DNA of 64,000 nt from Toxonevra muliebris (Eukaryota; Arthropoda; Insecta; Diptera; Pallopteridae). The translations under genes were made by a program, and so were the position numbers. Shown in pieces: positions 11,935 through 22,680 of the stretch. Under the pieces are notes generated by a model. That model did no database searches. It saw nothing but the letters and a program-made list of their open reading frames with translations, and was not told where the DNA came from. The stretch covers positions 69,018,079 to 69,082,078 of the forward strand of contig OY829327.1 in the NCBI GenBank assembly GCA_963691655.1. Direction: 5' to 3'. Positions within the stretch are counted from its first letter, which is position 1, and each line of letters opens with the position of its first letter.

Positions 11935-12303
11935 ACGCAAGTGCCATAATTTTCACGTGAGCGTGATTTGATTTTCATTATTCTTACTTGAAAATGCGTG
12001 AGCGTGATATAATTTCGACGTGAAAATGCGTGAGTATGCGTTTCTTTTGACCATGACGTCGTTATAATTCACAATTTCTTAAATACTTAAATTTAGTGGT
12101 GAAAAAAATCCATCCTGTGTTTTTCTTCACTTAAGAATATTGCAAACTCGAAATCTGGGATTATATAAGCAGTTTATTTTTTATTTACATAAATAAAAAT
12201 TTAACAATAAAAAGACTGTGTGCGTGAACATGCGTGAGTCGTATTTTCTAAGCCGCGAGCATGCGTGAGGGTGACCCAAAAAGTACCCATGCGCCCATCT
12301 CTA
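11935..12303 (-). mobile_element. hAT-like element end with CGTGAG repeats
   Basis: Read on the minus strand the segment starts TAGAGATGGGCGCATGGG (12285-12302), which looks like a hAT-type terminus. Inside, plus-strand CGTGAG occurs at five places near 11957, 11997, 12030, 12232 and 12265, mostly as GCGTGAG. Subterminal repeats of this kind are typical of hAT elements. No matching left terminus was found, so this is a truncated copy or the left end has decayed. Confidence 0.4.
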
Positions 12304-14096
12304 GTTAATAGCTCACATTGAACATAAAATGTGCACAAACAAAAAAACTAAAATTTGCACAGTGAATATAAAATTAGTTCGGCTGAAAAAATCACACAGA
12401 AGTTGTGAAAAGCTTACCACTAAAATCTAAAATCAGACTTTCTTTAAATCATAATAATCAATCTACAAAAACTTATATAAATTTTTTATTAACCAGCAAT
12501 AAAGCAACAATAGAAATTTAAAATGTTCTTAAATTGCAAACAAAAACCACCAAAGCGATCAATCGAGGCATTTGTGTGTTGAATAACGTTGAGCATTCCC
12601 AGCAATAGTTATAAAATATGAATTGCTATAAATTTAATTATCTAACAAATTTATCTTAAAGATACGAGTATCTATCTATCGTTTGTATCTATAGAATTAG
12701 GAACACAATAAAGTGCCAAATGCCGCAAACCTCGAATACATACATATGTATGTATGTATGAATATATGTACATATGTTTGTAGATATGTATGTGAAAAGC
12801 AATCAATCAGTGTTAGTAATACATTTTGTAATCTCTTTCTATCTATCTCCCTCTCTTTTTAGTTTCACATTTCACAAACCATAATTCAGCGAAACCTTCG
12901 AGACTTCAACATTAAACATATCTTTGTATCTAACCGAATAAATTATCTAGCAAATTTCAATTTCAATTTCACCTTTTGAAAAAAAACAGATTGTTATTTA
13001 TTTATCTTTTACATTTCAAACAACATACATTCATAGTATGATTGAAGTTTGTGTTGATTTTATGATGGATTTAAATTATAAATAATTTATTTATTAATAC
13101 ATTTCACTATACACATATCAAAATAATTACATGCAATATTATTTAATTTAATTAACTTCCACAAGCACTTACAAATACAAATACATACAAATGTATGTAT
13201 TTATGTAGATTTTGAAGTATAAAGCAACTACCTCTTTTCGAATTCATTAAGCATATAATTATGCTACTATAAATAATTATGTATATTCATAAAATGATGT
13301 GTTTCTTCTGTATTTTCATTGAAAGTGATTTGTAATTTTTGTCACCTGTGTGTGTCACTAACTACAACGTCGCTACTTGAGCTTGTGGTTTGCTTTTGTT
13401 TTGAAATGTCTTCAAAATCGCACTCATGTGCTGTGGGCCAAGTTAAGCAAGCAGCTTTCATCTGTGATTTATCTAAGTTTTTGCATGATTAGTGTGCGAA
13501 TGCAGCAGTGCAAAAGGTAAGGTTAAAAATATCAATCAAAAGTAATTTTTCACCTCTTGCCTCACACCTCTTTCCCTTTTTATTTGCCATTGCCAAACAA
13601 AGGCATTATTCATTTTTAATATTTTTTTGTTTTTAATTTATACAGTTTTTATTTCTTGCGTTTGCATTTGACTGAAAGCTGCACTTATGTATACACTGTG
13701 AAAAATTATTTGCCGAAATGAAATAGAAATTAGAATTAGAAATTTTATAAATATCATTATTGATTGCCATGCCAGAAGCATGGCCCGTCGAATTCATGAG
13801 CTATATTATTAATACTATCCCTGATTGCAAGCATAAGTGTATTGAACAGTATCTAAATATGTTAACCCTAAGGGCACATTTGAACGCTTTCGAGAAAACT
13901 ATTCACTATTTTTTCGTTTTCGGCTGGAATTACTGTATTTTTTGTCGAAGTGAGCTAGAACTCTCGTCCTAATCTGTTTCCAGTTTATTAATGCAAGAGA
14001 TTACTGAATTTTTTGAACCTTTAAATATTTTCTTGTTTCATGGTTTCGTGGCGAATGATCAAAAGGTATAGATAGTATTTTCGTAGATAATAAGAG
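12304..14096. other. Non-coding DNA with TATG/TACA microsatellites
   Basis: Interrupted TATG/TACA repeats at 12740-12790 and near 13180. A splice-donor-like AAAAG/GTAAGG lies at 13512-13521, downstream of a 28-codon frame (13406-13492), which is weak evidence for a first exon. The 70-codon frame at 13760-13972 has no recognisable domain. Confidence 0.45.
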
Positions 14097-14150
14097 GATT
14101 TTAATCTGAAGCCCCTCTTCCCCCTTCCCCCTCTTGGATCCACTAGCGCA
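14097..14150 (-). mobile_element. Solo end of CACTAGCGG-type repeat
   Basis: Minus strand reads GCGCTAGTGGATCCAAGAGG followed by a G-rich run, close to the terminus CACTAGCGGATC of the element at 46495-46655. No partner end is visible nearby, so it is a fragment. Confidence 0.3.
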
Positions 14151-15110
14151 TGTGGTGCTCAAATTTTTTTTCAATAAATCAAATTGCAATGAAAATTAAA
14201 AAAAAAAAAACTTTTTGCTTTCAAGTAAATAACAGGCATAACACCTTGTTAAAATTTTTTATCAAATAAAATTCTAAGGAAAAAACTTCATTATCAATAC
14301 CTGAGTATACCTAAATTTGCACGAGTGTACATATATATATATATAGCATGTATCTCTAAGTTGTAGCTCAAATGTTTAATATTCATTACTTATTTCGTTT
14401 GCTTTTTCTACTTCTGTTTTATTTTTTAAATTTTTTTTGTTAATTTAACTTCCTGTCATTAGTGCTAGCGACGACTTTGAATTTATTTCATTAGTTGGTT
14501 TTGTTATTACTGTTTATAGTTTTTTTATTTTTGCGTAAAAGTGGAACGTATAGAAAAGATAACAAGTAAAAAACGACTCGCCATGTAATTTGTTTACAAG
14601 TAAAATGTTTTGGTTCAGTAATTCTCTTTTAAGTCCTATATACGTATACACAATACACTGAAGGAGAAACTAACAAGATACGCAAAGAAAACACGAGCAA
14701 CAAACCTACTTAACTTATTACTTGTTAGTATTTCTTTAGACTTATGTCAGAATGATTCCATTGATCCATTTGCCTACAAATTTAACACGCAACCCATAAG
14801 TGAGGACCTAGGCCCTCAATGTGTTTTTTTTTTCTTTTGTATTCACATTTTTGATTATTTCTAACAGCTGATCATTTTTTTGTCGACAGAAAAAATTTAA
14901 ATCTAAAATTAAAAAATGAATTTCAAAGAAAAAATATATGATAATGGTTGGCCGCTATCTTATTGTTCGAAGTCTGCAATGTTTGAGATTCCGTACATTT
15001 CACCATCACTCACGTCCTTTTCACCAGAAAAATTCATTTAGTTTCTTTTTTTAAATTCACATACAATTTTATTTTACTTGAAAGAAGCAGCTGTCAAAGT
15101 GGAATGGACA
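14151..15110. other. AT-rich non-coding DNA
   Basis: Contains a short (TA)n run at about 14331-14345. Nothing else recognised. Confidence 0.55.
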
Positions 15111-15120
15111 TTTTAACGAA

Positions 15121-15233
15121 GTTTAAACGTTCAATATTGGGCGTTTAAACTGAGTTTAAACTTCAATCAAAGTTGACCGAAAGACTAGATGATGAGTTTA
15201 AACTTAGTTTAAACTAGAAACTGAGTTAAACTC
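15121..15233. repeat. Cluster of GTTTAAAC palindromes
   Basis: The 8-bp perfect palindrome GTTTAAAC occurs at 15121-15128, 15143-15150, 15154-15161, 15196-15203 and 15207-15214, with a degenerate sixth (GAGTTAAACTC) at 15223-15233. GGGCG at 15139-15143 and CGCCC near 15247 face each other, suggesting the ends of an inverted-repeat element. Confidence 0.7.
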
Positions 15234-18200
15234 GGACTGAAAAACTCGCCCTTAGTTATTGCTGGGAATAAATCTGAATATATTTTTGTAATGATAAAAA
15301 CCCTATAACATATTTAACTCGTGTATTGAGAGTAATACTTTTTTTACACTCACATTTCGCGAAAAAAGTACAAATGAACGCTCAGACGTTCAAATCCACG
15401 CTGTTTTTTTTTACATGGTCGACTGATGGTATTTACACGAACTGTTTTAAATGTCTCGAAATTTTTAACAATTATTTAATATTTTTCTTTTCTAACATTA
15501 AAGATGAGAAAAAAATTTATAATTGCGAGCAAGCTATCATTGCAATAAGTAGGCTAGAAAAAGTAACTGATGAAAGAATAAAATTAGTGAATATATCAGT
15601 TTATAGATATTATTTACCGTTTTTTTTCAAAGAAAAAGTTGGAAAAGTAATGATCTTTTCACATAATGGGTTAAGAAATTAAGGCACTTGAATTTGTGTT
15701 TCTAAAATAGATCATAAGTAGGAAACTTATCTTCAACGGTTGGAAATTTGTTTCTCGTTTATGAATAGGGCTCAGTTTCAATATGAACTTGACATATTTG
15801 AGAGACTGGAGCAAAAAAATCAAGAATTTTCCTTTGAACTTACTCAAATTTTCAAACAATTGTGTACAATTTAAAATTCAAGGGTAAAGTACTTTTCGAG
15901 ATATCAAGATGACTGTGATTGCATTTTAAAAACCCCGATTTCAAAAAGTTTTGAAAGTGGAAACAGCTCACATAAGGCCACACAAATTAGCCCATTTTCA
16001 ACCAGTGGTCGAAAAATCGACCAGTCATTTTCGAATTTTCTGTAGGCTAGCGGCAGTATAACTTGGCAAACCAGAAAATTTGTTGTTTTACACTTTTTTA
16101 AGTTAAAATTATTTTTGGTTTGGGTCAGTTCGTGTTTTTACATGATTTTTTTTTACAGTCGCGCCAAAAAAATTAACGCTCGGAGACAATATTACAATTT
16201 TTTTTTTAAATATTAAATTTTCTAAAAATATGAAATTGGTGAAAATATTTTATTCTAAACATTAAAATTTTTAATTAGAATAATGAAGTACCACGGGGAA
16301 AATGAACCCTAAGCTAGCATGTTTGATCACATAGGGAATACTAAATATCTCATGCAATAAAAATGTCTTAAGCTACAAAAACTACAAACTAAAACCTTAT
16401 AAGCTTTGTCAGGTTAACAGAGGATAATCTCAAAGAAGGCGAGAGAGTCTAACAGAACACTGTTGTAAACCATTCTCAATATATCAATTATAGGCCAGCA
16501 AATGTCAAAATTGTTAGATTTTAATGCCGGGTCCTCGCTCAAATAGTCATTAAAAGTTAATTTTATTAGTATGCCGAAGTTCGAAAGCTCTGTCTGCTAA
16601 GAATAATCTGCTTTGGCCCTTTGGATGTTTGACAACAGCATTTGTAGCTTAACTCATGCACTGTGCAAATATTTTATGGTATGTATCTATGTATGTACAT
16701 ACATACTTCAATGTATCTGTCTGAGATTTTAACATTTTCATTGAATTTTATGCATTCGCTATATACTAAAGTGCATATATACTTATGTTTGTAGGTATAT
16801 ATATATGTGCATATATATATATTTGAAAAATTTCCGCTCAATAAACACAACTCAAATTCCAACAATATGAGAAGAAATAACAAAAACAAAACAACGTACA
16901 TATGTATGTATATAAAAATTGTAGAGGTACTTATACAACAACTTGAAATTCGATACAGAAATTATTGTATTGTTTGAGCAGCTTAATAAGTGCACGAACA
17001 CACACTCACACGCACACACTGGTACACATGGTCACATATACTAGCACACAATTGCATACATGTGAATTTATAGTAGGTACGTATGCATATTGAAATGCAC
17101 TTACAGATGCGCGCCGTTCACGTTTTTTTTTGTATCTAAATACTTTGATACATAAGAAAAATATAACAACAATAACGAGAGGAGAAGAGAAGAAAAGAGG
17201 GAGATAGCGAATTGCACGGATTGATTGCCGCCGCACAAAAGCAACAACCACAGGAACAACATCTACGAGTACAATAAAAAAACATGCAAATAACAAACAA
17301 ACAAAAAAAAAATAAAAATTTTTAATAGTATTTTCCGCTTTTTCTGCCGTTTTCGTTTTTGTGTTTTTCTTCTATTTTGTTAGTGTAACTTGTAATGCAA
17401 GAATTGGCAACAATGTTGAAGAGAAAAAATATCGTATGTTGCTGGCTGGCTGGCTGGTTGGCATTACTGAAAATAACAATAACAATTGACGACAATGATG
17501 CTGTCGATTGTTGACGATAACGTTGATGGTGATGATGCAACAAACCAAGATTTACATAAGATCAAAATTCAAAAAAATGATATACATTTGCAGGCTTTTC
17601 AGTGACATCAACTAAGGCAAAGTAGTTATGTACTTGCAATTCTTGATTTACTTTATTCAATTTTTAACACTGTGTATCACTGTGGTTTTTGAGCGAATAA
17701 ATTGTATACAATTTTCAAATTCATTTAAGCTTAGGTTTGAAGAAATATTACAGTTTCTTTCTGTTGCTTTTGTTTTTAGATGTCGAAGTTTTCCCTAATT
17801 GAACTACATATTTAGTGGATGCTGAATATTTAACAAATTTGGGTAGATAATGTAATTTATTTGAAATTCGGAAGCTGGTGCTACTGTTTTTGTATAAATA
17901 ATTCAGATATATTCAGATAAATATCAAGTCAAATTGGAATAATTTTCAAAACTGCGCACAGTGTGATGTAAAACTGTTTGCTGCAACGTGTCTGCAATAG
18001 CTTCAAAAGAAAAAGTGATCGAGGAAATACTCGAATAGCAAAAAATACATCTACATATATTAAGTTTCAGTTGCTTGTGCGCAATACTAAAAAACACCAC
18101 CACATCACAAGCTCTTCTTGTCTCCTCTCAAAGTAAAGGCATGGATGGCATTAATATATCCGCCTATTAAATCAGAAAAAGTGTTAAGATAAAAATGTAA

Positions 18201-19050
18201 AACCAAAAATTGTGGCACAGATAAATTTAAGATTCATTTCCTGCGCAAAAGTGACACGTGAATTTTAGTTTTATTTATGGCAAAGTTGCTTCTCTTTTTC
18301 GTTTTTTATTCATTTTTTTTTTTAGTTACTAGAAAAAGAAAAAGGGAATTTCAATATGAAACTAGTTTTAAGCTTTATAGATTTATAACCCTTTTGCTGA
18401 TTTTTCTTGATTAATTTTTCTTATATTTGTTTTATTAACAATTTACGACAAGCTTCTCTACTTAATAGCAGCGCATTGTTGTTTTTGGTTTTAATTTTTA
18501 AGTGGGCTGCTTTGTGTAATTGCTCTACGCTCGTCTCACTCATCTTTCTTATTTTTCTTCAATTATTATTGATATGTTATAAGACAAAAATAAACAAACA
18601 ACAACAACCTCACCGCAATTTATGTGGGCAGCATTAATCAATTTTTGCTAAAAAAAAAAACAACAATGAATAATAATAATGGCAGCAATAATAAATTTTC
18701 ATTTATAATTTTTTCTCCTCTTCTTATGTAAACATTTTAGTTTCTTCTTTTGTTTGTAGGTTGCTTGAAATTTAATCTTCTTTAGTTTTATATTTTTTTA
18801 ATGCATTTTAATAGCGTAAGGTTTTGAATTAATTTGTACACATATGCATAAATAAAAAACTCTGTGTGTACATGTATATGTATATGTGTGTGTGAAAATT
18901 TTGCTTATGAAAAAAAACAACCCTTTGTAATAAATATTGTGATAATGTTTGTCATACTCTTGACAGGTGGCAACACACATAATTTTGACTTATGCAATTT
19001 AGTTGTAGTTTTGTATTTTGAAAAATAAAAAGTGCAATTACTTTGCGCTG
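15234..19050. other. Non-coding DNA with simple repeats
   Basis: Holds TATG/TACA repeats (16680-16910), a CA-rich tract (17000-17040) and a (GGCT)n run at 17441-17456. The open frames at 15326-15682 (118 codons), 16674-16901 and 17006-17296 encode low-complexity F/Y/I-rich products and are not supported as genes. A small stem-loop TGGTCGA..TCGACCA lies near 16005-16022. Confidence 0.5.
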
Positions 19051-19154
19051 GTTTAACCCATTTTGGTCATACACAGTTTATGCTACCTTTATATCACCGT
19101 CAAGCTAAACTATTCGAAATTATGTAGCGCTGATTTCATTACTACACCAATGTT

Positions 19155-19425
19155 GAAAAATATTGCATACAGATTCAGATTTACCAGCACCATTTTCGTA
19201 GGAGTATTTTCAGAGCAATTGAAATCACTTTATTCAAAAAAGGTGACCCTATAGTAGTGAACAAATATCTACCTATATCACTGCTATCGACTATCTTCAA
19301 GTTGTTTGAAAAAATAGTCAGCACTCGATTTTCTTAGTTACTTTAATAAGATCGAATTCTTCTGCGATAAACAGTTTAGATTTAGAGACGTCACCACCAC
19401 CATCCACCAGGAATAACCGAAAATA
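19155..19425 (+). pseudogene. LINE reverse transcriptase fragment
   Basis: Frames on the plus strand, with one shift, give FSEQLKSLYSKKVT, then VVNKYLPISLLSTIFKLFEK, then QFRFRDVTTTIHQ. This is the conserved run of non-LTR retrotransposon reverse transcriptases (usually ..FKKGDP..NYRPISLLS..K.FEK... QFGFR..STT) of the Jockey-like type. It is a fragment with an in-frame stop after TRFS at about 19335 and lacks the catalytic YADD region. Confidence 0.75.
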
Positions 19426-20186
19426 AGAGCTATTGAAAATTTTCAGACCTGATAAATTTTATACGTATTTAATATTTTGTGCCTTTCAATATGAAATTCT
19501 GTTAGTTAAGCTCTATAAAATAGGGTCCCGGGTATATATAACATGATTGTTCTTATCCAAGCAACTTGAAAAATGTCTTAGACATGCGCTTTGACCCTTT
19601 TGTGGGTACTTGAAACTTTTTGGCCTTTCGTAATATTTTGTTCAATGCAACAAAGTCGGTTTAACTGCTGTTAGCTCATTCATTCGTCCACTAGCGTCTA
19701 TCAAAGTTGAATTTCCGTGGAAATCAGACGATATAATTATTTTTGCGATAAGTTAATTTTAATAGAAAGAAAAAAGTATTATTTTGTACTTAATCGACTT
19801 TAAAAAATTATCAGTAAAAAGCAAAATTATTTTCGAAAATCACGCTTTCACGATTTTTGAAGCGCATGTGAACTGCCAGCAGCCACAAATCACACACCGT
19901 CTAAAATCGGGTGTGGGGATGTATTCACGTTTGGAGGGTTACGCGTATAATTTTTTGACAATATAATTTCAGAATTTAACGACGCTTTTATCGATTCAAA
20001 ATTAATTTACGATAATTGTCTCATCGAATACAAAAATTTTCTGGTTAGAAAATAACTATCAAAATATTTCCACCTAATTGAAAAATAATGAAAATATTTT
20101 GAATTTTTACGAATATTTTACGAATTTAACCTTTTTTGTATTAAACATAGGTCGCAACTATTTCCGAAGCTATTTGCTTATCAATT

Positions 20187-20300
20187 CGCAATCTTACTGC
20201 TCTTCAATTACACATTAAATCTCAATCCACACTTTAGCAACATCGCTAAGGCATTTCGCATCAACGCATGAATACCCCTATTATTTTTTTGTAATCTATT
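20187..20300. repeat. Dispersed repeat segment, copy A
   Basis: Shares the block AAGGCATTTCGCA..AACG.ATGAAT.CCCC and a preceding TTCGCAATC with 44039-44100. Likely part of one repeat family; full borders are not visible. Confidence 0.5.
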
Positions 20301-20458
20301 CATTTTTACAAACGTTTTTTCCGAAAAATGTTGCAGCTTTTAATTTTGCGAACTTTGAAAGTTACTATTACGAAAACGAAACAGCAGCCCGAAATGGGTT
20401 AAGCTTTTTTATTCGATTGATTTTGGTATTTATTCGTTATGAAAATTTTTTTTTTACA

Positions 20459-20942
20459 TTAACCCTTACTAGCATGGTGGGATATTTAATATCCCTCCTA
20501 GATCTTCGTAATTTTTACTGTATTTCGAGTAGTCGTTTGTCGATGTTTTTAGATCCTTTTTTGGAATTTACTATAACAACATATTTATAAGAAAGTTGGA
20601 AGTTACACTCCTTTATCTGAATTTGTTAACAAATATGAAAAAGGCAATTTTAGCGAGAAGAATTTATTACCTAAACAATTTTTCATCGTATTATCTATTA
20701 CAAATATTCAAAGTGGAGGGCCCAATATGGTGAACTGCATACGTAAAATTAATCTGATTCTAATAGAACTCACCATCTTAAATTTTTAAAATCTGATAAC
20801 AGATTCGGAATCAGTGAGCCCAAAAACCTTTATATACTAATTTTCATTAAGATTTCACGATTTCAGAATCAGAAAACAAATTCGTGATTAGCGACCTCAA
20901 AAACCCTAAATCATTAGGGAAATGTGCGCTTCAAAGGGTTAA
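20459..20942. mobile_element. TTAA-flanked (piggyBac-like) MITE
   Basis: The 476-bp element 20463-20938 is flanked on both sides by intact TTAA (20459-20462 and 20939-20942). Ends read CCCTTACTAGCATG and, inverted, CCCTTTGAAGCGCA. A perfect subterminal palindrome GGGATATTTAATATCCC lies at 20479-20495. There is no coding capacity. TTAA duplication plus CCCTT ends is the usual structure of piggyBac-derived MITEs. Confidence 0.65.
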
Positions 20943-22060
20943 AAATTGTAGGACTCGCAGTATAATTCAATAATGAAAAACTTTTCAACTTTTGCTGGTT
21001 TTAACCTAAATATTTTTATGGTTTTGGTATTATTCTTGCCAATTATAATCCAAAACACTAACATTAGCCAAATGCAGTGTGCATTTGTAGGTGTGTGGGT
21101 AACTCATCTCAAAAGTTTATTTAAGACTTCAAATTTCCTAAAACATAAAATAAGCACGTCTCTTCGTTTGTTCTTTTTTTATTAGGTTGGCTTCTTATTG
21201 CAATAGAACTTTTTACTCACATATGTGTCGGTACAACTACAAGAACTTATTTACCATCATACATTGTGCAGATTTACTTCGATACACAGTGTAAAAGTAG
21301 AAATCTTTAGCTGTTGTTTTGAAAATTTAAAGTGTTTCCTTTACGTTTTTTTCTATTTTTGTACTTTTTAACTTTGATTCCTACATTCTGTTTTGTTGTT
21401 GCAAATGTATTTTTGTCTTTTTTGTTCTTTCATCGTTGCTGCCGCTGCTGCTTGGAAAAGGAAACTAGTTTGCAACAAAAAGAAAGAAAGAAAGAAAAAA
21501 AAAACAAACACTAAAGTGTTAAGTATGACGTAGTTGCTGCTCATTGTTAGCTGCAATTTACTGTATGCAATTGATGAGCGTGTTAAGTGTTTGTGGCAGT
21601 TTCGAGAGCAAGAAAGATATAATGTCAATAGAGATAGAAAGAGTAAGAAAGAAGATGAAAATATAAAAAGGGGTTAACAAAAGTGGAAGTCAATTATTTG
21701 GTAAGAGGCTTTTTTTAGTTTTTATGCTAAAAATAGGGTAAATAAGTGTTGTCTGGTTTGAACTTAAAGTATATGGATAGACTTGTGAATGGAAGCCAAT
21801 TAAAAAAGTTTTTAATTATACTTGGAAAATGTAACAAAAAATCGTTAAAAGTTTTTTGCGCAAAATTTTTGAAATCGGTGGAATTTAAAATAACTAAGGT
21901 CGTTGCTAATGAGTGCATGAAGGCGATTATTCATTTATCTGAATTTTGGACACTCTTTGTTTCTCCCTGTTGTCTTTTTATCAGGTGAAATTATAGTTTT
22001 GCAAATAAGAAATTATAATTTAACATGCAATGCATTTTCCCTATTCTGTTTCTTATCTTT
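20943..22060. other. AT-rich non-coding DNA
   Basis: Nothing supported. The 80- and 86-codon frames (21746-21988 plus; 21368-21628 minus) have no domain. Confidence 0.5.
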
Positions 22061-22066
22061 TTTCAG

Positions 22067-22180
22067 CGCTTAGCTGACGTCTGTATACAAAAACCGACGC
22101 AGCTGACACTCCGTGGCAACAACAGAAACTTGGCCATTCACCGCTACTATCTACCACTTTTACCACTGACAATCATTTAA
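22067..22180 (+). CDS. Candidate terminal exon
   Basis: A strong acceptor-like tract (TTCTTATCTTTTTTCAG ending at 22066) is followed by a stretch clearly richer in GC than its surroundings. Only the first frame is open: 37 codons to a TAA at 22178-22180, starting RLADVCIQKPTQLTLRGNNR. An AATAAA lies at about 22273. This could be the last exon of a plus-strand gene, or a non-coding RNA exon. The product matches nothing I recognise. Confidence 0.3.
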   Translation, partial: RLADVCIQKPTQLTLRGNNRNLAIHRYYLPLLPLTII

Positions 22181-22280
22181 ACATAAACACTGGAAATGTA
22201 TTTATGAGACATAAAACCGCTACATTAATACGCCTGCTATCTTGCAATACACAAATGCACACACATGAATACAATAAAGA

Positions 22281-22680
22281 ACCTAGTGGGCAAGATCTTC
22301 GTAAACGATATCGTTTACGAGAGTTTGGTGCAATTTTTGCGGACAAAACTATCGCGACCGCATCCGAAAACGATACGAAAACGAATCATATGTCGCTCAG
22401 TTTTTAGTAGCAAAAGTCTTGTTTACGGCACTCGCAAAAGATATTATTAGCGAGCATTTTGTGAGCCAAAGAAACCGTTTGTTGTCTTCTTTTCTTATAA
22501 ATTCTTCATTCTCATATTCAAGCTCCCAAACTTATCGTGTTCCAATGAAACCGTTTGTCGTCTCTCCAGTCTATTTGCGAGTATGCTTGCAAATGTTCAT
22601 ACGACGCTCGTATTTTTGACAGCAAAACGCTCGTGTCTGAGCTCATTTGCGATAGTTTGGGCGAACGTTCGCTCAACATT
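22281..22680. other. CpG-rich palindromic patch
   Basis: This 400-bp patch has many more CG dinucleotides than its surroundings. It includes a perfect 22-bp palindrome at 22299-22320 (half-site TCGTAAACGAT), a perfect 12-bp palindrome GCGAACGTTCGC at 22661-22672, and two copies of AAACCGTTTGTYGTCT (about 22469 and 22547). Overlapping frames on both strands reflect loss of stop codons rather than a gene. It could be an inverted-repeat element or a regulatory region. Confidence 0.5.

Larger units (their letters stand above)
19054..20402. mobile_element. Possible TTAA-flanked element containing LINE debris
   Basis: TTAACCCATTTTGG at 19055-19068 and, in inverted orientation, CCGAAATGGGTTAA at 20389-20402 could be the ends of one piggyBac-like element (TTAA then CCCATTTYGG). 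The inside includes a LINE scrap (19155-19425) and a repeat also found at 44 kb. The match is short, so chance pairing is possible. Confidence 0.3.

Noticed and set aside
15326..15682. 118-codon frame
   Set aside because: No domain, F/Y/I/K-rich, no coding-like codon bias and no splice or start context beyond chance.
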